Assembly: GCF_030053345.1 (NCBI RefSeq)
Contig: NZ_JASGBP010000001.1
Span: 124,001 to 188,000, forward strand
DNA from: Flavobacterium sedimenticola
GTDB lineage: Bacteria > Bacteroidota > Bacteroidia > Flavobacteriales > Flavobacteriaceae
Direction: 5' to 3'
Length of the DNA: 64,000 nucleotides
The notes under the pieces were generated by a model. It ran no database searches. It was not told the DNA's origin and saw only the letters and a program-made list of their open reading frames with translations. Every line of letters begins with the position of its first letter. Positions within the stretch are counted from its first letter, which is position 1. This document shows, piece by piece, positions 1-9,195 of this stretch. The position numbers and the translations under genes are program-made.

Positions 1-385
1 CGCCTTTGACTACTTGGGTTTTGGGATGGAGTTGGGTGCCTAATTTTTGAAAACCGCGTTGTTCATCGGAAGCCCCGAAAACCACTTTGGAGATTTGGCT
101 CCAATACAACGCCCCGGCACACATTTGACAAGGTTCCAAAGTGACATACAAGGTGCAGCCTTTGAGGTATTTCCCACCGATAAAATTAGCCGCCGATGTA
201 ATGGCTTGCATCTCGGCATGCGCCGTTACATCATTCAGCATTTCGGTAAGATTGTGGCTGCGGGCAATCACTTTATTGTCGATTACAATGACCGCCCCTA
301 CAGGGATCTCGCCTTTTTCAAAAGCCGTTTCGGCTTCCTGCAAGGCTTTCTTCATAAAATACGCGTCGGTGAAAGGATTTTCCAT
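1..385 (-). CDS. tadA: tRNA-specific adenosine deaminase TadA (3' end cut off by window)
   Basis: Cytidine/deoxycytidylate deaminase-fold protein that converts A34 of tRNA-Arg(ACG) to inosine. I translated it on the minus strand from the ATG at 385. About 128 residues are present before the window edge, so only the C-terminal end is missing (family length about 150). The zinc site is visible: H56-A-E58 (HAEM) supplies a ligand and the proton-shuttle Glu, and PCQMC at residues 85-89 supplies two Cys ligands. PVGAV at 28-32 and LYVTLEPC are also family-typical. It is divergent from dxs with 37 bp between the start codons, so the two promoters must overlap. A general nucleoside deaminase of the same family cannot be fully excluded without the C-terminus. 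Confidence 0.85.
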   Translation of the reverse strand, partial: MENPFTDAYFMKKALQEAETAFEKGEIPVGAVIVIDNKVIARSHNLTEMLNDVTAHAEMQAITSAANFIGGKYLKGCTLYVTLEPCQMCAGALYWSQISKVVFGASDEQRGFQKLGTQLHPKTQVVKG

Positions 386-410
386 AAAACAAAAATACAA
401 TTTCAATTCG

Positions 411-418
411 TACCTTTG
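411..418 (+). promoter_or_regulatory. TAnnTTTG -7 box for dxs
   Basis: TACCTTTG matches the Flavobacterium/Bacteroides -7 consensus TAnnTTTG, known to be read by the primary sigma factor of this phylum. It ends 4 nt before the chosen dxs ATG (423), so transcription would start at or next to the start codon and the mRNA would be nearly leaderless. No convincing -33 TTG is seen. Confidence 0.5.
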
Positions 419-422
419 TGGC

Positions 423-2213
423 ATGTCGAAAGAATTGCTCCAAAAAATCAACAATCCATCGGATTTGAGAAAACTCGAACCGTCTCAATTGCCGTTGTTG
501 GCCAAAGAACTGCGCGCGTTTATCATTGATATTGTTTCGGTAAAAGAAGGTCACTTGGGTGCCAGCTTAGGCGTGGTCGAACTGACCATTGCATTGCATT
601 ACGTATTCAATACCCCCGAAGATTTACTGGTTTGGGATGTTGGTCATCAAGCGTACGGCCATAAAATTTTAACGGAAAGACGAACGAAATTCGACACCAA
701 TCGTCAACTGGGTGGTCTTTCCGGTTTTCCGAAACGCAGCGAAAGCGTTTACGATACTTTTGGCGTAGGTCATTCTTCCACTTCAATCTCGGCTGCTTTG
801 GGCATGGCGATTGCTTCGCAACTGAAAGGCGAAAACAAACACCATATTGCCGTAATCGGCGATGCCTCGATTGCCAGCGGTATGGCGTTTGAAGGGTTGA
901 ATCATGCCGGGGTAACCGATGCTAATTTGTTGGTCATTTTAAACGACAATGCTATCGGAATTGACCCGAGTGTCGGTGCCTTGAAAAACTACTTAACCGC
1001 AGTCAAAGAAGGGAAAAACCCGAAGCAGAATAACATGATTAAGTCGCTTAATTTTGATTATTCCGGACCCATTGACGGTCATGATTTGCCGACGCTAATC
1101 AAAGAGTTGGAGCGACTCAAAAAAGTAAAAGGACCCAAGTTTTTACACATCATAACTACCAAGGGCAAAGGCTTACAACAAGCCGAAGAAGACCAAGTAA
1201 AATACCACGCCCCCGGTAAATTTGATGCCGCTACGGGTGAGATTATAAAAAAATCCGAAGAACATTTACCGCCGAAATTCCAGGATGTTTTTGGGTTGAC
1301 TTTAGTCGAATTGGCCAAAAACAACCCGAAGATTATAGGCATCACACCGGCAATGCCGAGCGGCAGTTCGATGAAATTTATGATGGAAGCTTTTCCGGAA
1401 CGCGCTTTTGACGTTGGGATAGCCGAGCAACACGCCGTAACCTTGGCGGCCGGTATGGCCACGCAAGGCATGGTGGTGTTTTGCAATATTTATTCGACTT
1501 TCCTGCAACGCGCCTACGACCAAGTGATACACGATGTAGCCTTGCAAAACCTACCCGTGATTTTTTGCTTGGACCGGGCCGGATTGGTAGGTGAAGACGG
1601 CGCCACGCATCACGGCGTATTTGACATTGCGTATTTGCGATGCATTCCGAATATGACGATGTATGCGCCCAAAGATGAAATCGATTTGCAAAATATCCTT
1701 TATACGGCTTCCTTAGGATTGAAACATCCGATTGCCATACGGTATCCGCGCGGCAGAGGCAAAAATGCCGGCTGGAAGCAACCGACAGCTTTCGAAAAAA
1801 TTGAAATCGGAAAAGCCAAAAAGCTAAAGAAAGGTAAAAAAGTAGCCATCCTATCCACCGGAACCATTGCGGCTAATGTTACGGCAGCGTTACAGGAAAT
1901 GGAAGACCTTGACCATTTTGCGCACTATCATTTCGGGTTTGTCAAACCGTTAGATGATAAGAAACTACACAAGATTTGCGATAAATTTTCGACCATTATT
2001 ACGGTGGAAGACGGTGTTACGACCGGCGGTTTCGGCAGTGCTGTTTTGGAATTTGCCGCGAAAAACGATTACGTGAACGAAATCTTCTTGTGTGGCGTTC
2101 CCGATTATTTTATTGAACACGGTACGGTGGATGAACTCCAACAGTTCTGCAATATTGATGTGGATGGCTTGAAGTCGCTTTTTTCGACTTTACTGGAAGA
2201 AGACGAAGATTAA
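423..2213 (+). CDS. dxs: 1-deoxy-D-xylulose-5-phosphate synthase
   Basis: Thiamin-diphosphate enzyme that condenses pyruvate with glyceraldehyde-3-phosphate, the first step of the MEP isoprenoid pathway. The product is 596 aa from the ATG at 423, which begins MSKELLQKIN. The frame stays open upstream to 141, but that stretch runs antisense through tadA and has no family similarity, so I reject the longer start. Visible landmarks are VWDVGHQAYGHKILT, FGVGHSSTSISAALG, the ThDP-binding IGDASIASGMAFEGLNHAG, DVGIAEQHAVTLAAGMA and the C-terminal transketolase domain with VEDGVTTGGFGSAVLEF. Its stop overlaps the convergent dgt stop. Alternative transketolase-like functions are unlikely given the length and motif order. 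Confidence 0.95.
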   Translation: MSKELLQKINNPSDLRKLEPSQLPLLAKELRAFIIDIVSVKEGHLGASLGVVELTIALHYVFNTPEDLLVWDVGHQAYGHKILTERRTKFDTNRQLGGLSGFPKRSESVYDTFGVGHSSTSISAALGMAIASQLKGENKHHIAVIGDASIASGMAFEGLNHAGVTDANLLVILNDNAIGIDPSVGALKNYLTAVKEGKNPKQNNMIKSLNFDYSGPIDGHDLPTLIKELERLKKVKGPKFLHIITTKGKGLQQAEEDQVKYHAPGKFDAATGEIIKKSEEHLPPKFQDVFGLTLVELAKNNPKIIGITPAMPSGSSMKFMMEAFPERAFDVGIAEQHAVTLAAGMATQGMVVFCNIYSTFLQRAYDQVIHDVALQNLPVIFCLDRAGLVGEDGATHHGVFDIAYLRCIPNMTMYAPKDEIDLQNILYTASLGLKHPIAIRYPRGRGKNAGWKQPTAFEKIEIGKAKKLKKGKKVAILSTGTIAANVTAALQEMEDLDHFAHYHFGFVKPLDDKKLHKICDKFSTIITVEDGVTTGGFGSAVLEFAAKNDYVNEIFLCGVPDYFIEHGTVDELQQFCNIDVDGLKSLFSTLLEEDED

Positions 2214-3544
2214 GCCGTTACGATCTTATTCAATTGCACCGCTTTCCCATCGGTGAGCATGGAAATGAAGTGGCAAATGTGCAGCAATCTTTCGTAGAGA
2301 CTTTCCTTTTCCAAATGGTGTTTTTCGGGTAATATTTTCATCAACAACTTATCATAATTGGTAGCCGTTCCACGGTGCGTATTGTTGTACGCCGTGATGA
2401 ATTTGTCCAACAAATTATTGATGATTTGATAACCCGATAATTCTTTTTCAATCACTTCCCGACTTTGGTAAATGTTTTTGACACTGAGTTTGATGATGTC
2501 ATCCATTTGCGCTTTGTACTTGCTTTTATCGGTTAGGGCAAAATGAAATTTTCCTTGCAAAATGGCTTCTTCGTTCTCGATAAACACCCGAACAGCATCG
2601 TTGATTAAATTGCCGATAGCCAACGCACGCAAATAACTGATACGGTCTTCTTTGGTGGTGAGTGATTGGTATTTGGCCGCATCAATAGTGTCTTTGACCA
2701 ATTTGATTAGATATTCCAAAGCATAATCTTCGGAAACCAAACCCAAGTTGATGCCGTCTTCAAAATCGATGATGGTGTAGCAAATATCATCGGCCGCTTC
2801 TACCAAAAACGCCAGCGGATGGCGCTCATACCCTACATCGTCGCCGGTTTTGTTGAGAATCATGCCCAATTCTTGGGCTACTTCTTTGAAAAAAGCTACA
2901 TCCGATTGGAAGAACCCGTATTTTTTATCGGCTATATTCTTGGTAGGTTTTTTGGGTAAACTTTCTTTCGGGTATTTGGTAAAAGCACCAAGCGTGGCGT
3001 AAGACAAACGCAAACCGCCTTCAATCCCGGGACGTGAACCGGTTAAAATGGAAAACCCGTTGGCGTTGCCCTCAAAATCAACCAAATCCTGCCATTGTTT
3101 GGGTGTGAGTTGATCTTTGTATTGTTGCCCTTTCCCAATTGAAAAATATTCCCCAATGGCCTTTTCACCCGAATGGCCAAACGGCGGATTCCCGATATCG
3201 TGTGCCAACGCAGCCGCAGCGACTATAGCACCGAAATCGTTCATGTGATAGCCGTGCACTTCTTTGAGGTACGGGTATTTTTCGATGATTTTTTTTCCGA
3301 CTAATCTTCCGATGGAGCGACCTACGACGGAAACTTCCAAACTGTGCGTTAACCGGGTATGCACAAAATCGGTTTTCGACAGCGGAATGACTTGGGTTTT
3401 GTCCTGCAAACTACGAAATGCCGAAGAGAAAATAATTCGGTCGTAATCGACTTCAAAGCCGAGACGCGTGTCGTCTTGTTCGATGCGCAAGCGTTTTCCT
3501 GTATCGCCTTGGCGTTTTAGAGATAGTAGTTGTTCCCAGGTCAT
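2210..3544 (-). CDS. dgt: Deoxyguanosinetriphosphate triphosphohydrolase-like HD protein
   Basis: HD-domain phosphohydrolase of the Dgt family, which hydrolyses dNTPs to the nucleoside plus tripolyphosphate and so limits dNTP pools. It is 444 aa. Metal-binding elements are visible: the first His in VHTRLTHSLEV (about residues 61-71) and the HD pair H115-D116 in LAHDIGNPPFGHSGE. The conserved N-terminal FSSAFRSLQDKTQV and the later VEAADDICYTIIDFEDG are typical of the family. It is the last gene of a leftward stretch, convergent with dxs, and their stop codons overlap. dGTP preference cannot be read from sequence because many Dgt homologues have broader dNTP specificity. Confidence 0.9.
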   Translation of the reverse strand: MTWEQLLSLKRQGDTGKRLRIEQDDTRLGFEVDYDRIIFSSAFRSLQDKTQVIPLSKTDFVHTRLTHSLEVSVVGRSIGRLVGKKIIEKYPYLKEVHGYHMNDFGAIVAAAALAHDIGNPPFGHSGEKAIGEYFSIGKGQQYKDQLTPKQWQDLVDFEGNANGFSILTGSRPGIEGGLRLSYATLGAFTKYPKESLPKKPTKNIADKKYGFFQSDVAFFKEVAQELGMILNKTGDDVGYERHPLAFLVEAADDICYTIIDFEDGINLGLVSEDYALEYLIKLVKDTIDAAKYQSLTTKEDRISYLRALAIGNLINDAVRVFIENEEAILQGKFHFALTDKSKYKAQMDDIIKLSVKNIYQSREVIEKELSGYQIINNLLDKFITAYNNTHRGTATNYDKLLMKILPEKHHLEKESLYERLLHICHFISMLTDGKAVQLNKIVTA

Positions 3545-3559
3545 AAAGAGTAAGGATTT

Positions 3560-3585
3560 AGCCCTTCGACTAGCTCAGGGTGACT
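3560..3585. repeat. Dispersed short palindrome, family C copy 1
   Basis: Upstream of dgt, an imperfect hairpin reads CCCTTCGACTAGCTCAGGG, with CCCT pairing AGGG. On the opposite strand it is GTCACCCTGAGCTAGTCGAAG. A second copy lies at 23686-23710. Sequences of this type recur in intergenic DNA of many bacteria. No function is assigned. Confidence 0.6.
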
Positions 3586-3596
3586 TTATTATTATA

Positions 3597-4061
3597 TCAA
3601 AAATACGGTTTATTTAGACTTTTCTTCATACAAACGCTGTTTTCCACGCCTATATATTGTCCGAAGTTTTCGGTGATTTCGTATCCTAATTTTTGGTACA
3701 AACCGATAGCGTCTTTTTGCAGGTGACCGGTTTCGAGTATGGCTTGGGTATACCCTTCTTCCCGTGCCCAGGTCTCAAGCTCTTTCAGTATTGCTTTGGC
3801 GATGCCTTGGCCGCGGTATTCCGAACGGGTGTACATGCGTTTGATTTCGGCGGTTTCGGTATCGTATTCTTTATAGGCACCGATGCCGACAGCCACCTCG
3901 TTGTCATAGCAAATCAGGGCGTTTTTGAGCAAACTGGTTTTGTTGAATTGCGCATAAAACTCATGGTCATCGCCGTCCAATACTCGTAAATACGCGTCTA
4001 ATTCGGACACCAAATGACCAAAATCCGGATTATCGGAAGTGGTTCTGACAATGTTAGGCAT
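3597..4061 (-). CDS. GNAT family N-acetyltransferase
   Basis: GCN5-related acetyltransferase fold, substrate unknown. The acetyl-CoA pyrophosphate loop is visible as RGQGIAKAIL (about residues 83-92), followed by WAREEGYTQAILETG and AIGLYQKLGYEITENF, the usual C-terminal beta5/alpha4 signature. I chose the ATG at 4061, giving MPNIVRTTSDNPDF and 154 aa, because it overlaps the end of the upstream RDD gene by 8 nt as in translationally coupled pairs. An 11-codon longer start at 4094 is possible. It appears to be the third gene of the leftward group 4797 to 3597. The family is certain but not the substrate (small molecule or protein N-terminus). Confidence 0.85.
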   Translation of the reverse strand: MPNIVRTTSDNPDFGHLVSELDAYLRVLDGDDHEFYAQFNKTSLLKNALICYDNEVAVGIGAYKEYDTETAEIKRMYTRSEYRGQGIAKAILKELETWAREEGYTQAILETGHLQKDAIGLYQKLGYEITENFGQYIGVENSVCMKKSLNKPYF

Positions 4062-4569
4062 GGTCGTCGTTAGGTTGATTTCCGATTTCCTCAAAAGAGT
4101 AAAACAACGCTTTTTGCGCTTCCAAATCGGCTTTGTTTACCACATATGTTTTTGAAAGACTATCGTGCCAGCCGACGCATGGTGTACCGAAAAACGAAAA
4201 GATTTCAAACGGAATAATGCGACAAATGGTTCGCAATAAAATGGTATTGGCATCGGGTTTTTCGCCGTAGTGATTCACCACTATGGTTTTGGTAATCATT
4301 TTTCCGACGGTAACGGAAAACAGAATTTCAAACACGTTGTAATACACCAACATAATGACAATTCCGATGAAAAACTCGTGCAATGGAGAAATTTCCTCCA
4401 AATACGTCACAATTTGCGGGTTGTCGGTGAACAAGGCAATCACGCCTAAAATCACACCCAAAACCAAACTCATCAGCATGCGTACAACATAATCGATAAC
4501 CACATTGGCCAAGCGTTTGCCGTTGGAAGCGATTATATCATCGGTAACGGTATATTGTCTTTGACTCAT
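4054..4569 (-). CDS. RDD family membrane protein
   Basis: 171-aa integral membrane protein. The N-terminal SNGKRLANVVIDYVVRML has the R...D arrangement that names the RDD family, followed by hydrophobic segments around residues 27-48 and 68-95. A later segment, RTICRIIPFEIFSFFG, leads into a polar C-terminus with GWHDSLSKTYVV, another family hallmark. RDD proteins have mostly unknown roles, and some have been linked to ion or osmotic homeostasis. It starts 3 nt downstream of the small protein at 4573-4797 and overlaps the following GNAT gene, so the three are probably co-transcribed. Confidence 0.85.
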   Translation of the reverse strand: MSQRQYTVTDDIIASNGKRLANVVIDYVVRMLMSLVLGVILGVIALFTDNPQIVTYLEEISPLHEFFIGIVIMLVYYNVFEILFSVTVGKMITKTIVVNHYGEKPDANTILLRTICRIIPFEIFSFFGTPCVGWHDSLSKTYVVNKADLEAQKALFYSFEEIGNQPNDDHA

Positions 4570-4572
4570 ATT

Positions 4573-4797
4573 TTACTCTTTTTTGTTGGCCAAAAAGAAA
4601 TGATTGGATTTCTTCGGGTATTGGTTATAACTCTTATCGCTGGGATTGGCGATGACCGATTTGATGTTGATTTCGTCGCCGACTTTAAAATTGGCTACCG
4701 TATATTGATAATCCAATAAATATTCCCCGCAGAAATAATTGCCGTTTTCGTCTTTCTCGATAAGGCCGGTGTAGATTCCTTTTTTTTGTTTTGACAT
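4573..4797 (-). CDS. Small conserved-looking protein of unknown function (74 aa)
   Basis: I do not recognise the family. The protein is soluble and mixed-charge, begins MSKQKKGIYTGLIEKDENGN and ends LANKKE. It contains YFCGEYLLDYQYTVANFKVGDEINIKSV, which reads like a small beta-barrel. There is no signal peptide or membrane segment. It is accepted as real because it sits 3 nt upstream of the RDD gene in the same direction, with codon use like its neighbours, and heads the apparent three-gene operon. Confidence 0.65.
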   Translation of the reverse strand: MSKQKKGIYTGLIEKDENGNYFCGEYLLDYQYTVANFKVGDEINIKSVIANPSDKSYNQYPKKSNHFFLANKKE

Positions 4798-4834
4798 GAT
4801 TTTTACCGATATTAAATCCCTAACGGGATTGCCC

Positions 4835-4918
4835 TAGCCCCGATTGCAGCGGCATCCTTTTTTGATTGCCGCGGGTTTTAACCCGTGGTAATTGAAAAAG
4901 ATACAGCGGAAAGCGGGA
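4835..4918 (+). repeat. Dispersed hairpin repeat, family A copy 1
   Basis: Starts TAGCCCCGATTGCAGC and continues GGCATCCTTTTTT. A variable inner hairpin follows (CGGGTTTTAACCCG), then GAAAAAGATACAGCGG and AAGCGGGA. The outer arms ATCCTTTTT and AAAAAGAT pair, and the inner loop sequence differs from copy to copy. Related copies lie at 7529-7621(-), 17762-17832(-), 33835-33890(-), 45262-45306(-) and 45718-45784(+). It lies between nrdA and the 74-aa gene. Confidence 0.7.
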
Positions 4919-4937
4919 AATAGCTTCTAAAATTAAT

Positions 4938-4969
4938 CAAAAAACAGCCATCTCGTGACAGCTGTTTTT
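4938..4969 (-). terminator. Terminator of nrdA
   Basis: The inverted arms AAAAACAGC and GCTGTTTTT enclose a 12-nt loop. On the minus strand they are followed by a T-run (TTTTTTGATT). It lies 25 nt past the nrdA stop codon. Confidence 0.75.
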
Positions 4970-4993
4970 CAATTATAATTTGTTATGTTTTTA

Positions 4994-7417
4994 TTATGAT
5001 CCGCACATTTCGCAATCGTCACCACCATTGGCGGCGGCGGCGCGCGCGCGTTCTACCATAGCGGCAAAATCCTCGGCGGTCATTTCGCCGTTTTCGGTGG
5101 GCGCTACCACTTCTACCGCTACCGGCTCGGCGGTTGGCTCTGCCTTTTTCTCGTTGTTCAACGTAAACTTGATGGCGTCTACCGCGGCTTTGGTTCTCAA
5201 GTAATACATTCCGGTTTTTAAGCCGCTTTTCCAGGCGTAAAAATGCATCGAAGTGAGTTTGGCAAAGTTGGCATCCTGCATGAACAAGTTCAAGGATTGC
5301 GATTGGTCGATGAAATACCCACGGTGACGCGACATGTCGATAATATCTTTCATCGACATTTCCCATACCGTTTTGTACAATTCTTTCAAATCATCCGGAA
5401 TACGCTCAATGTTTTGCACCGAACCGTTGTGACGCATGATTTCCTGTTTCAACTCTTCGTTCCACAAACCGCGTTTTACCAAGTCTTCCAACAGGTGTTT
5501 GTTTACTACGATAAACTCGCCCGACAATACACGACGGGTGTAAATGTTAGACGTATACGGCTCGAACGCTTCGTTGTTCCCTAAGATTTGAGACGTAGAA
5601 GCGGTTGGCATCGGCGCCATCAACAAGGAGTTGCGCACGCCGTGCTTCATCACGTCTTTGCGCAAAGCAGCCCAATCCCAACGTCCGGATAACTCTTCGT
5701 CTTTGATGTTCCAAAGGTTGTGTTGGAACAACCCTTCCGAGATAGGCGATCCTTTAAAGGTAGAATACGGTCCTTCTTCTTTGGCCATTTCCATCGACGC
5801 CGTTACGGCAGCAAAATACATGGTCTCAAAGATGTCTTGGTTTAATTGTTTGGCTTCGTCACTGGTAAACGGCATACGCAACAAGATGAAGGCATCGGCT
5901 AACCCTTGTACGCCCAATCCTACCGGACGGTGACGCATATTCGAATTCTCGGCTTCTTGCACCGGATAGTAATTGCGGTCGATGACTTTATTTAGATTGC
6001 GGGTCACGCGTTTGGTCACATTGTATAACAATTCGTGGTTAAATTTTCCGTTTTCCACAAACATCGGTAACGAAATAGACGCTAGGTTACACACCGCAAT
6101 TTCGTCTTCGGAGGTGTACTCCATAATCTCGGTACACAAGTTAGACGAGCGAATGGTTCCCAAATTCTTTTGGTTCGATTTGCGGTTGGCCGCGTCTTTG
6201 TACAACATGTACGGTGTTCCGGTTTCGATTTGTGACTCGAGGATTTTCTCCCACAATTCGCGCGCTTTGATGGTTTTGCGACCACGTCCTTGTGCTTCGT
6301 AAGACGTATACAAGGCATCGAATTCGTCGCCGTATACATCGTATAAGCCCGGACACTCATTCGGACACATTAACGTCCAGTTGCCGTCTTCTTCCACGCG
6401 CTTCATAAACAAGTCACACATCCACATGGCGTAGAACAAATCGCGGGCTCGCATTTCTTCTTTTCCGTGGTTCTTTTTCAAGTCGAGGAAATCCATGATG
6501 TCGGCATGCCATGGCTCAATATAAATGGCAAAACTTCCTTTGCGTTTCCCGCCGCCTTGGTCTACGTAACGTGCCGTGTCGTTAAATACACGCAACATCG
6601 GTACAATGCCGTTAGACGTTCCGTTGGTGCCGCGAATGTACGAACCCGTGGCGCGTACATTGTGGATAGATAATCCGATACCGCCGGCCGATTGTGAAAT
6701 CTTAGCGGTGTTTTTTAACGTATCGTAAATCCCGTCGATGCTGTCGTCTTTCATGGTCAACAAGAAACATGAGGACATTTGCGGTTTTGGTGTCCCGGCG
6801 TTGAAAAGCGTTGGCGTGGCGTGCGTAAAGAACTTCTTCGACATTAAGTCGTAGGTTTCAATCACCGCATCCAAATCGTCTAAGTGAATACCTACGGACA
6901 CGCGCATTAACATGTGTTGCGGACGCTCTACAATTTTACCGTTGATTTTTAATAAATACGAACGCTCTAAGGTTTTGAACCCGAAATAGTCGTAGTTAAA
7001 GTCGCGGTTGTATATGATGTGTGAGTTTAAGAACTCGGCATTTTTTTGGATGACCTCATACACCTCATCCGAAAGCAGCGGCGCTGCCTGATTGGTTCTC
7101 GGATTCACATAGTGGTACATTTCACTCATGGTTTCCGAGAAGGATTTGTTGGTGTTTTTATGCAAGTTGGAAATAGCAATACGGGCGGCCAATTGCGCGT
7201 AATCGGGGTGTGTTACCGTCATGGCGGCGGCCGTTTCGGCGGCCAAATTATCGAGTTCCGAAGTGGTTACTCCGTCATATAAACCTTCAATAACTTTCAT
7301 CGCCACTTTTACAGCGTCTACCAATTCATTCAAACCATAGCATAGTTTTTTAATTCTATCCGTGATTTTGTCAAACATTACCGGTTCCTTATGACCGTCT
7401 CTTTTTACTACGTACAT
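4994..7417 (-). CDS. nrdA: Ribonucleoside-diphosphate reductase class Ia, alpha subunit
   Basis: Large subunit that reduces NDPs to dNDPs using the radical supplied by NrdB. It is 807 aa from the ATG at 7417 ([17 protein letters not shown]). A start 12 codons upstream is possible but would precede the usual family N-terminus. Order of parts: ATP-cone (about 1-90), which implies dATP/ATP overall-activity control; catalytic barrel with redox Cys217 in SSCFLL, N426-L-C428-T-E430 (radical Cys and Glu) and the partner Cys443; [17 protein letters not shown]; and a C-terminal tail ending CEMCGS, the mobile dithiol pair that re-reduces the active site. It follows nrdB in the same direction and is closed by a strong terminator. 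The last 60 residues before the tail are a Glu/Ala-rich linker. Confidence 0.96.
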   Translation of the reverse strand: MYVVKRDGHKEPVMFDKITDRIKKLCYGLNELVDAVKVAMKVIEGLYDGVTTSELDNLAAETAAAMTVTHPDYAQLAARIAISNLHKNTNKSFSETMSEMYHYVNPRTNQAAPLLSDEVYEVIQKNAEFLNSHIIYNRDFNYDYFGFKTLERSYLLKINGKIVERPQHMLMRVSVGIHLDDLDAVIETYDLMSKKFFTHATPTLFNAGTPKPQMSSCFLLTMKDDSIDGIYDTLKNTAKISQSAGGIGLSIHNVRATGSYIRGTNGTSNGIVPMLRVFNDTARYVDQGGGKRKGSFAIYIEPWHADIMDFLDLKKNHGKEEMRARDLFYAMWMCDLFMKRVEEDGNWTLMCPNECPGLYDVYGDEFDALYTSYEAQGRGRKTIKARELWEKILESQIETGTPYMLYKDAANRKSNQKNLGTIRSSNLCTEIMEYTSEDEIAVCNLASISLPMFVENGKFNHELLYNVTKRVTRNLNKVIDRNYYPVQEAENSNMRHRPVGLGVQGLADAFILLRMPFTSDEAKQLNQDIFETMYFAAVTASMEMAKEEGPYSTFKGSPISEGLFQHNLWNIKDEELSGRWDWAALRKDVMKHGVRNSLLMAPMPTASTSQILGNNEAFEPYTSNIYTRRVLSGEFIVVNKHLLEDLVKRGLWNEELKQEIMRHNGSVQNIERIPDDLKELYKTVWEMSMKDIIDMSRHRGYFIDQSQSLNLFMQDANFAKLTSMHFYAWKSGLKTGMYYLRTKAAVDAIKFTLNNEKKAEPTAEPVAVEVVAPTENGEMTAEDFAAMVERARAAAANGGDDCEMCGS

Positions 7418-7528
7418 ACTTGTTAGGTTTTGTGAAACAGCAAATCCCTTCACTGCTTCGAGTTACTTGTTTTTTTTGTTAATCCCTTAACGTGCGGCTG
7501 TTTTTCCGCGGTTATTATAAGAAGCTTA

Positions 7529-7621
7529 CCGGCTGTTCGCTGAATCTTTTCAAGTGTTCTCGATACTTTGCTTCGCAAAACTCGAACTGACGTAAAAAGG
7601 ATGCCGCTGCCATCCGGGCTA
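7529..7621 (-). repeat. Dispersed hairpin repeat, family A copy 2
   Basis: Read on the minus strand: TAGCCCGGATGGCAGCGG then CATCCTTTTT, an inner hairpin around TTTTGCGAAGCAAA, then AAAAGATTCAGCGAACAGCC. It fills most of the nrdB-nrdA spacer and lies in the direction of transcription, so it would be part of an nrdBA mRNA if the two genes are co-transcribed. Its orientation is opposite to the copy downstream of nrdA. Confidence 0.7.
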
Positions 7622-7654
7622 GGCTACTGTGTAATTCAGAACGTGAATTATTGT

Positions 7655-8632
7655 TTAGAAATCAGCGTCGAAACTGATTTTTTGATCTTCGGTATCTTTC
7701 GACATCACGCCGGCCTTTTGGTATTCGGCCACGCGTTTTTCGAAGAAATTGGTTTTCCCTTGCAGTGAAATCATGTCCATGAAATCGAAAGGATTGGTTG
7801 AGTTGTACACTTTTTTACAGCCTAATTCCACCAACAAACGGTCGGCCACAAACTCTAAATATTGTGTCATCAAGGTGGCGTTCATTCCAATCAAACTTAC
7901 CGGCAACGACTCGGTGATAAACTCGCGCTCGATAGTCAACGCATCGGTAATGATTTCCGTAATTCTCGCTTTCGATACTTTGTGTACCAAATGGTGGTTG
8001 TGTAAATGCACGGCAAAATCGCAGTGTACGCCTTCGTCACGCGAAATTAACTCGTTTGAGAAGGTTAACCCCGGCATCAATCCGCGTTTTTTTAACCAAT
8101 AAATCGAACAAAATGCCCCCGAGAAGAAGATGCCTTCTACCGCGGCAAATGCAATCAAACGCTCGGCAAACGAATCCGATTTGATCCAACGCAACGCCCA
8201 TTGTGCTTTTTTCATAATGGCCGGAAACACTTCAATGGCATGGAACAACTCGTTCTTTTCGGCTTCGTCTTTTACATAGGTATCAATCAACAACGAATAC
8301 GTCTCACTGTGAATGTTTTCCATCATAATTTGAAACCCATAGAAAAATTTGGCTTCCGGATATTGCACTTCGTTGACAAAGTTTTCGGCTAAGTTTTCGT
8401 TTACAATCCCGTCGGAAGCTGCGAAGAATGCCAAAATATGTTTGATAAAATATTTTTCATCTTCGTTCAACTTGTTGTTCCAATCCGATAAATCCTGGTG
8501 TAAATCGATTTCTTCGGCCGTCCAAAAACTGGCTTCCATTTTTTTATACCAATCCCAAATGTCATGATGTTTGATTGGGAAAATCACGAAACGGTTTTTG
8601 TTTTCTTGTAAAATTGGTTCGATAGTGGCCAT
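7655..8632 (-). CDS. nrdB: Ribonucleoside-diphosphate reductase class Ia, beta subunit
   Basis: 325-aa ferritin-like diiron protein that stores the tyrosyl radical used by NrdA. Metal and radical residues are visible: D43 in WTAEEIDL, E105 and H108 in [11 protein letters not shown]112 as the radical tyrosine, and the second Glu/His pair in [11 protein letters not shown]. The [15 protein letters not shown] stretch is closer to eukaryotic R2 than to E. coli NrdB, as is usual for Bacteroidota. The C-terminus ISFDADF is the tail that docks onto NrdA. It lies 237 nt upstream of nrdA, with a family A hairpin repeat between them. Upstream is the duplicated non-coding region 8682-9420. Confidence 0.96.
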   Translation of the reverse strand: MATIEPILQENKNRFVIFPIKHHDIWDWYKKMEASFWTAEEIDLHQDLSDWNNKLNEDEKYFIKHILAFFAASDGIVNENLAENFVNEVQYPEAKFFYGFQIMMENIHSETYSLLIDTYVKDEAEKNELFHAIEVFPAIMKKAQWALRWIKSDSFAERLIAFAAVEGIFFSGAFCSIYWLKKRGLMPGLTFSNELISRDEGVHCDFAVHLHNHHLVHKVSKARITEIITDALTIEREFITESLPVSLIGMNATLMTQYLEFVADRLLVELGCKKVYNSTNPFDFMDMISLQGKTNFFEKRVAEYQKAGVMSKDTEDQKISFDADF

Positions 8633-8681
8633 TTGAAATTTAAATTTTGATTATTAGGGCTAATTTTTCCTGAAATCTGTC

Positions 8682-8904
8682 TGTTACAAAGATTGTCAAA
8701 CCAAACGGAAAATGAAAGTCAAACTTATTCACAATCGGCTCTAGTTTTTAACAAAAAAGCCACTTTGCTGTCTTTTTTACGATATTGGCAATATATTGAT
8801 TTTCAGTAGTTTAAAAATAATAAAAATCAAAAAAAGCCCTAAAATAAAGGAAGTTAAGAATTTACTGATGGTGAAATTTTAACATTTTAAAGTCTTCTTA
8901 AAAC
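8682..8904. repeat. 223-bp direct repeat, copy 1 (nrdB-proximal)
   Basis: Ungapped match to 9198-9420 at a constant offset of 516 nt, checked at the start, middle and end. The best-conserved half is 8822-8904, including GATGGTGAAATTTTAACA and CCCTAAAATAAAGGAAG, which is almost identical; the middle is more diverged. Its nrdB-facing end lies 50 nt before the nrdB ATG and, read on the minus strand, contains a TTTG-type promoter-like end (AATCTTTG). The repeat therefore looks like the nrdB upstream regulatory region. Confidence 0.8.
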
Positions 8905-9014
8905 ACCATTCTTAGGATAAAAAAAAATCATTTTTTGGTCAACAAAAAATACTATCTAAATAGTGTTGATAATTTTTAAAAAAACAATCCTAAAATATTG
9001 TTTAAAATCATAAT

Positions 9015-9195
9015 TTTGAAAAAAGAAAACCGACATAATATATAATTACATCGGTTCCTTTTAATTATTCTATCTTTCGATAAATAATTTCACCACATCA
9101 ACTATTAAGCGGGTCAAACTTATTAAAGGTGCGGTGAGTCTCCAAAATTTGAGCCAAGGACTTTCTGAGTCTGTAGGCTCTTTTTTTATGGCGTA
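9015..9195 (-). ncRNA. Candidate structured small RNA with its own terminator
   Basis: Read on the minus strand, four hairpins follow one another. H1 (9180-9151): GAGCC pairs GGCTC and GACT pairs AGTC. H2 (9136-9091): CACCGCA pairs TGTGGTG, with an inner TAAG/CTTA. H3 (9089-9063): AATTATT pairs AATAATT, then ATC pairs GAT around a GAAA tetraloop. H4 (9056-9028): AACCGA pairs TCGGTT, followed by TTTTCTTTTTT like an intrinsic terminator. A G-U pair in H2 works only on this strand, which argues for the minus strand. Upstream lies the second copy of the repeat that, in copy 1, lies just before nrdB, so it may supply a promoter. I do not recognise a known RNA family. Ends are approximate. Confidence 0.5.

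Noticed and set aside
141..422. Longer dxs start 94 codons upstream
   Set aside because: The extension runs antisense through tadA and has no family similarity; the ATG at 423 follows a -7 box and gives the normal DXS N-terminus.
5019..6360. Open frames of up to 115 codons antisense or out of frame in nrdA
   Set aside because: Arg- or Ser-rich shadow frames of the high-complexity nrdA coding sequence; nrdA itself is complete.
8951..8964. ACTATCTAAATAGT as an NrdR box upstream of nrdB
   Set aside because: It is a perfect palindrome, but its arms are offset by two bases from the NrdR consensus when centres are aligned, and only one box is present.
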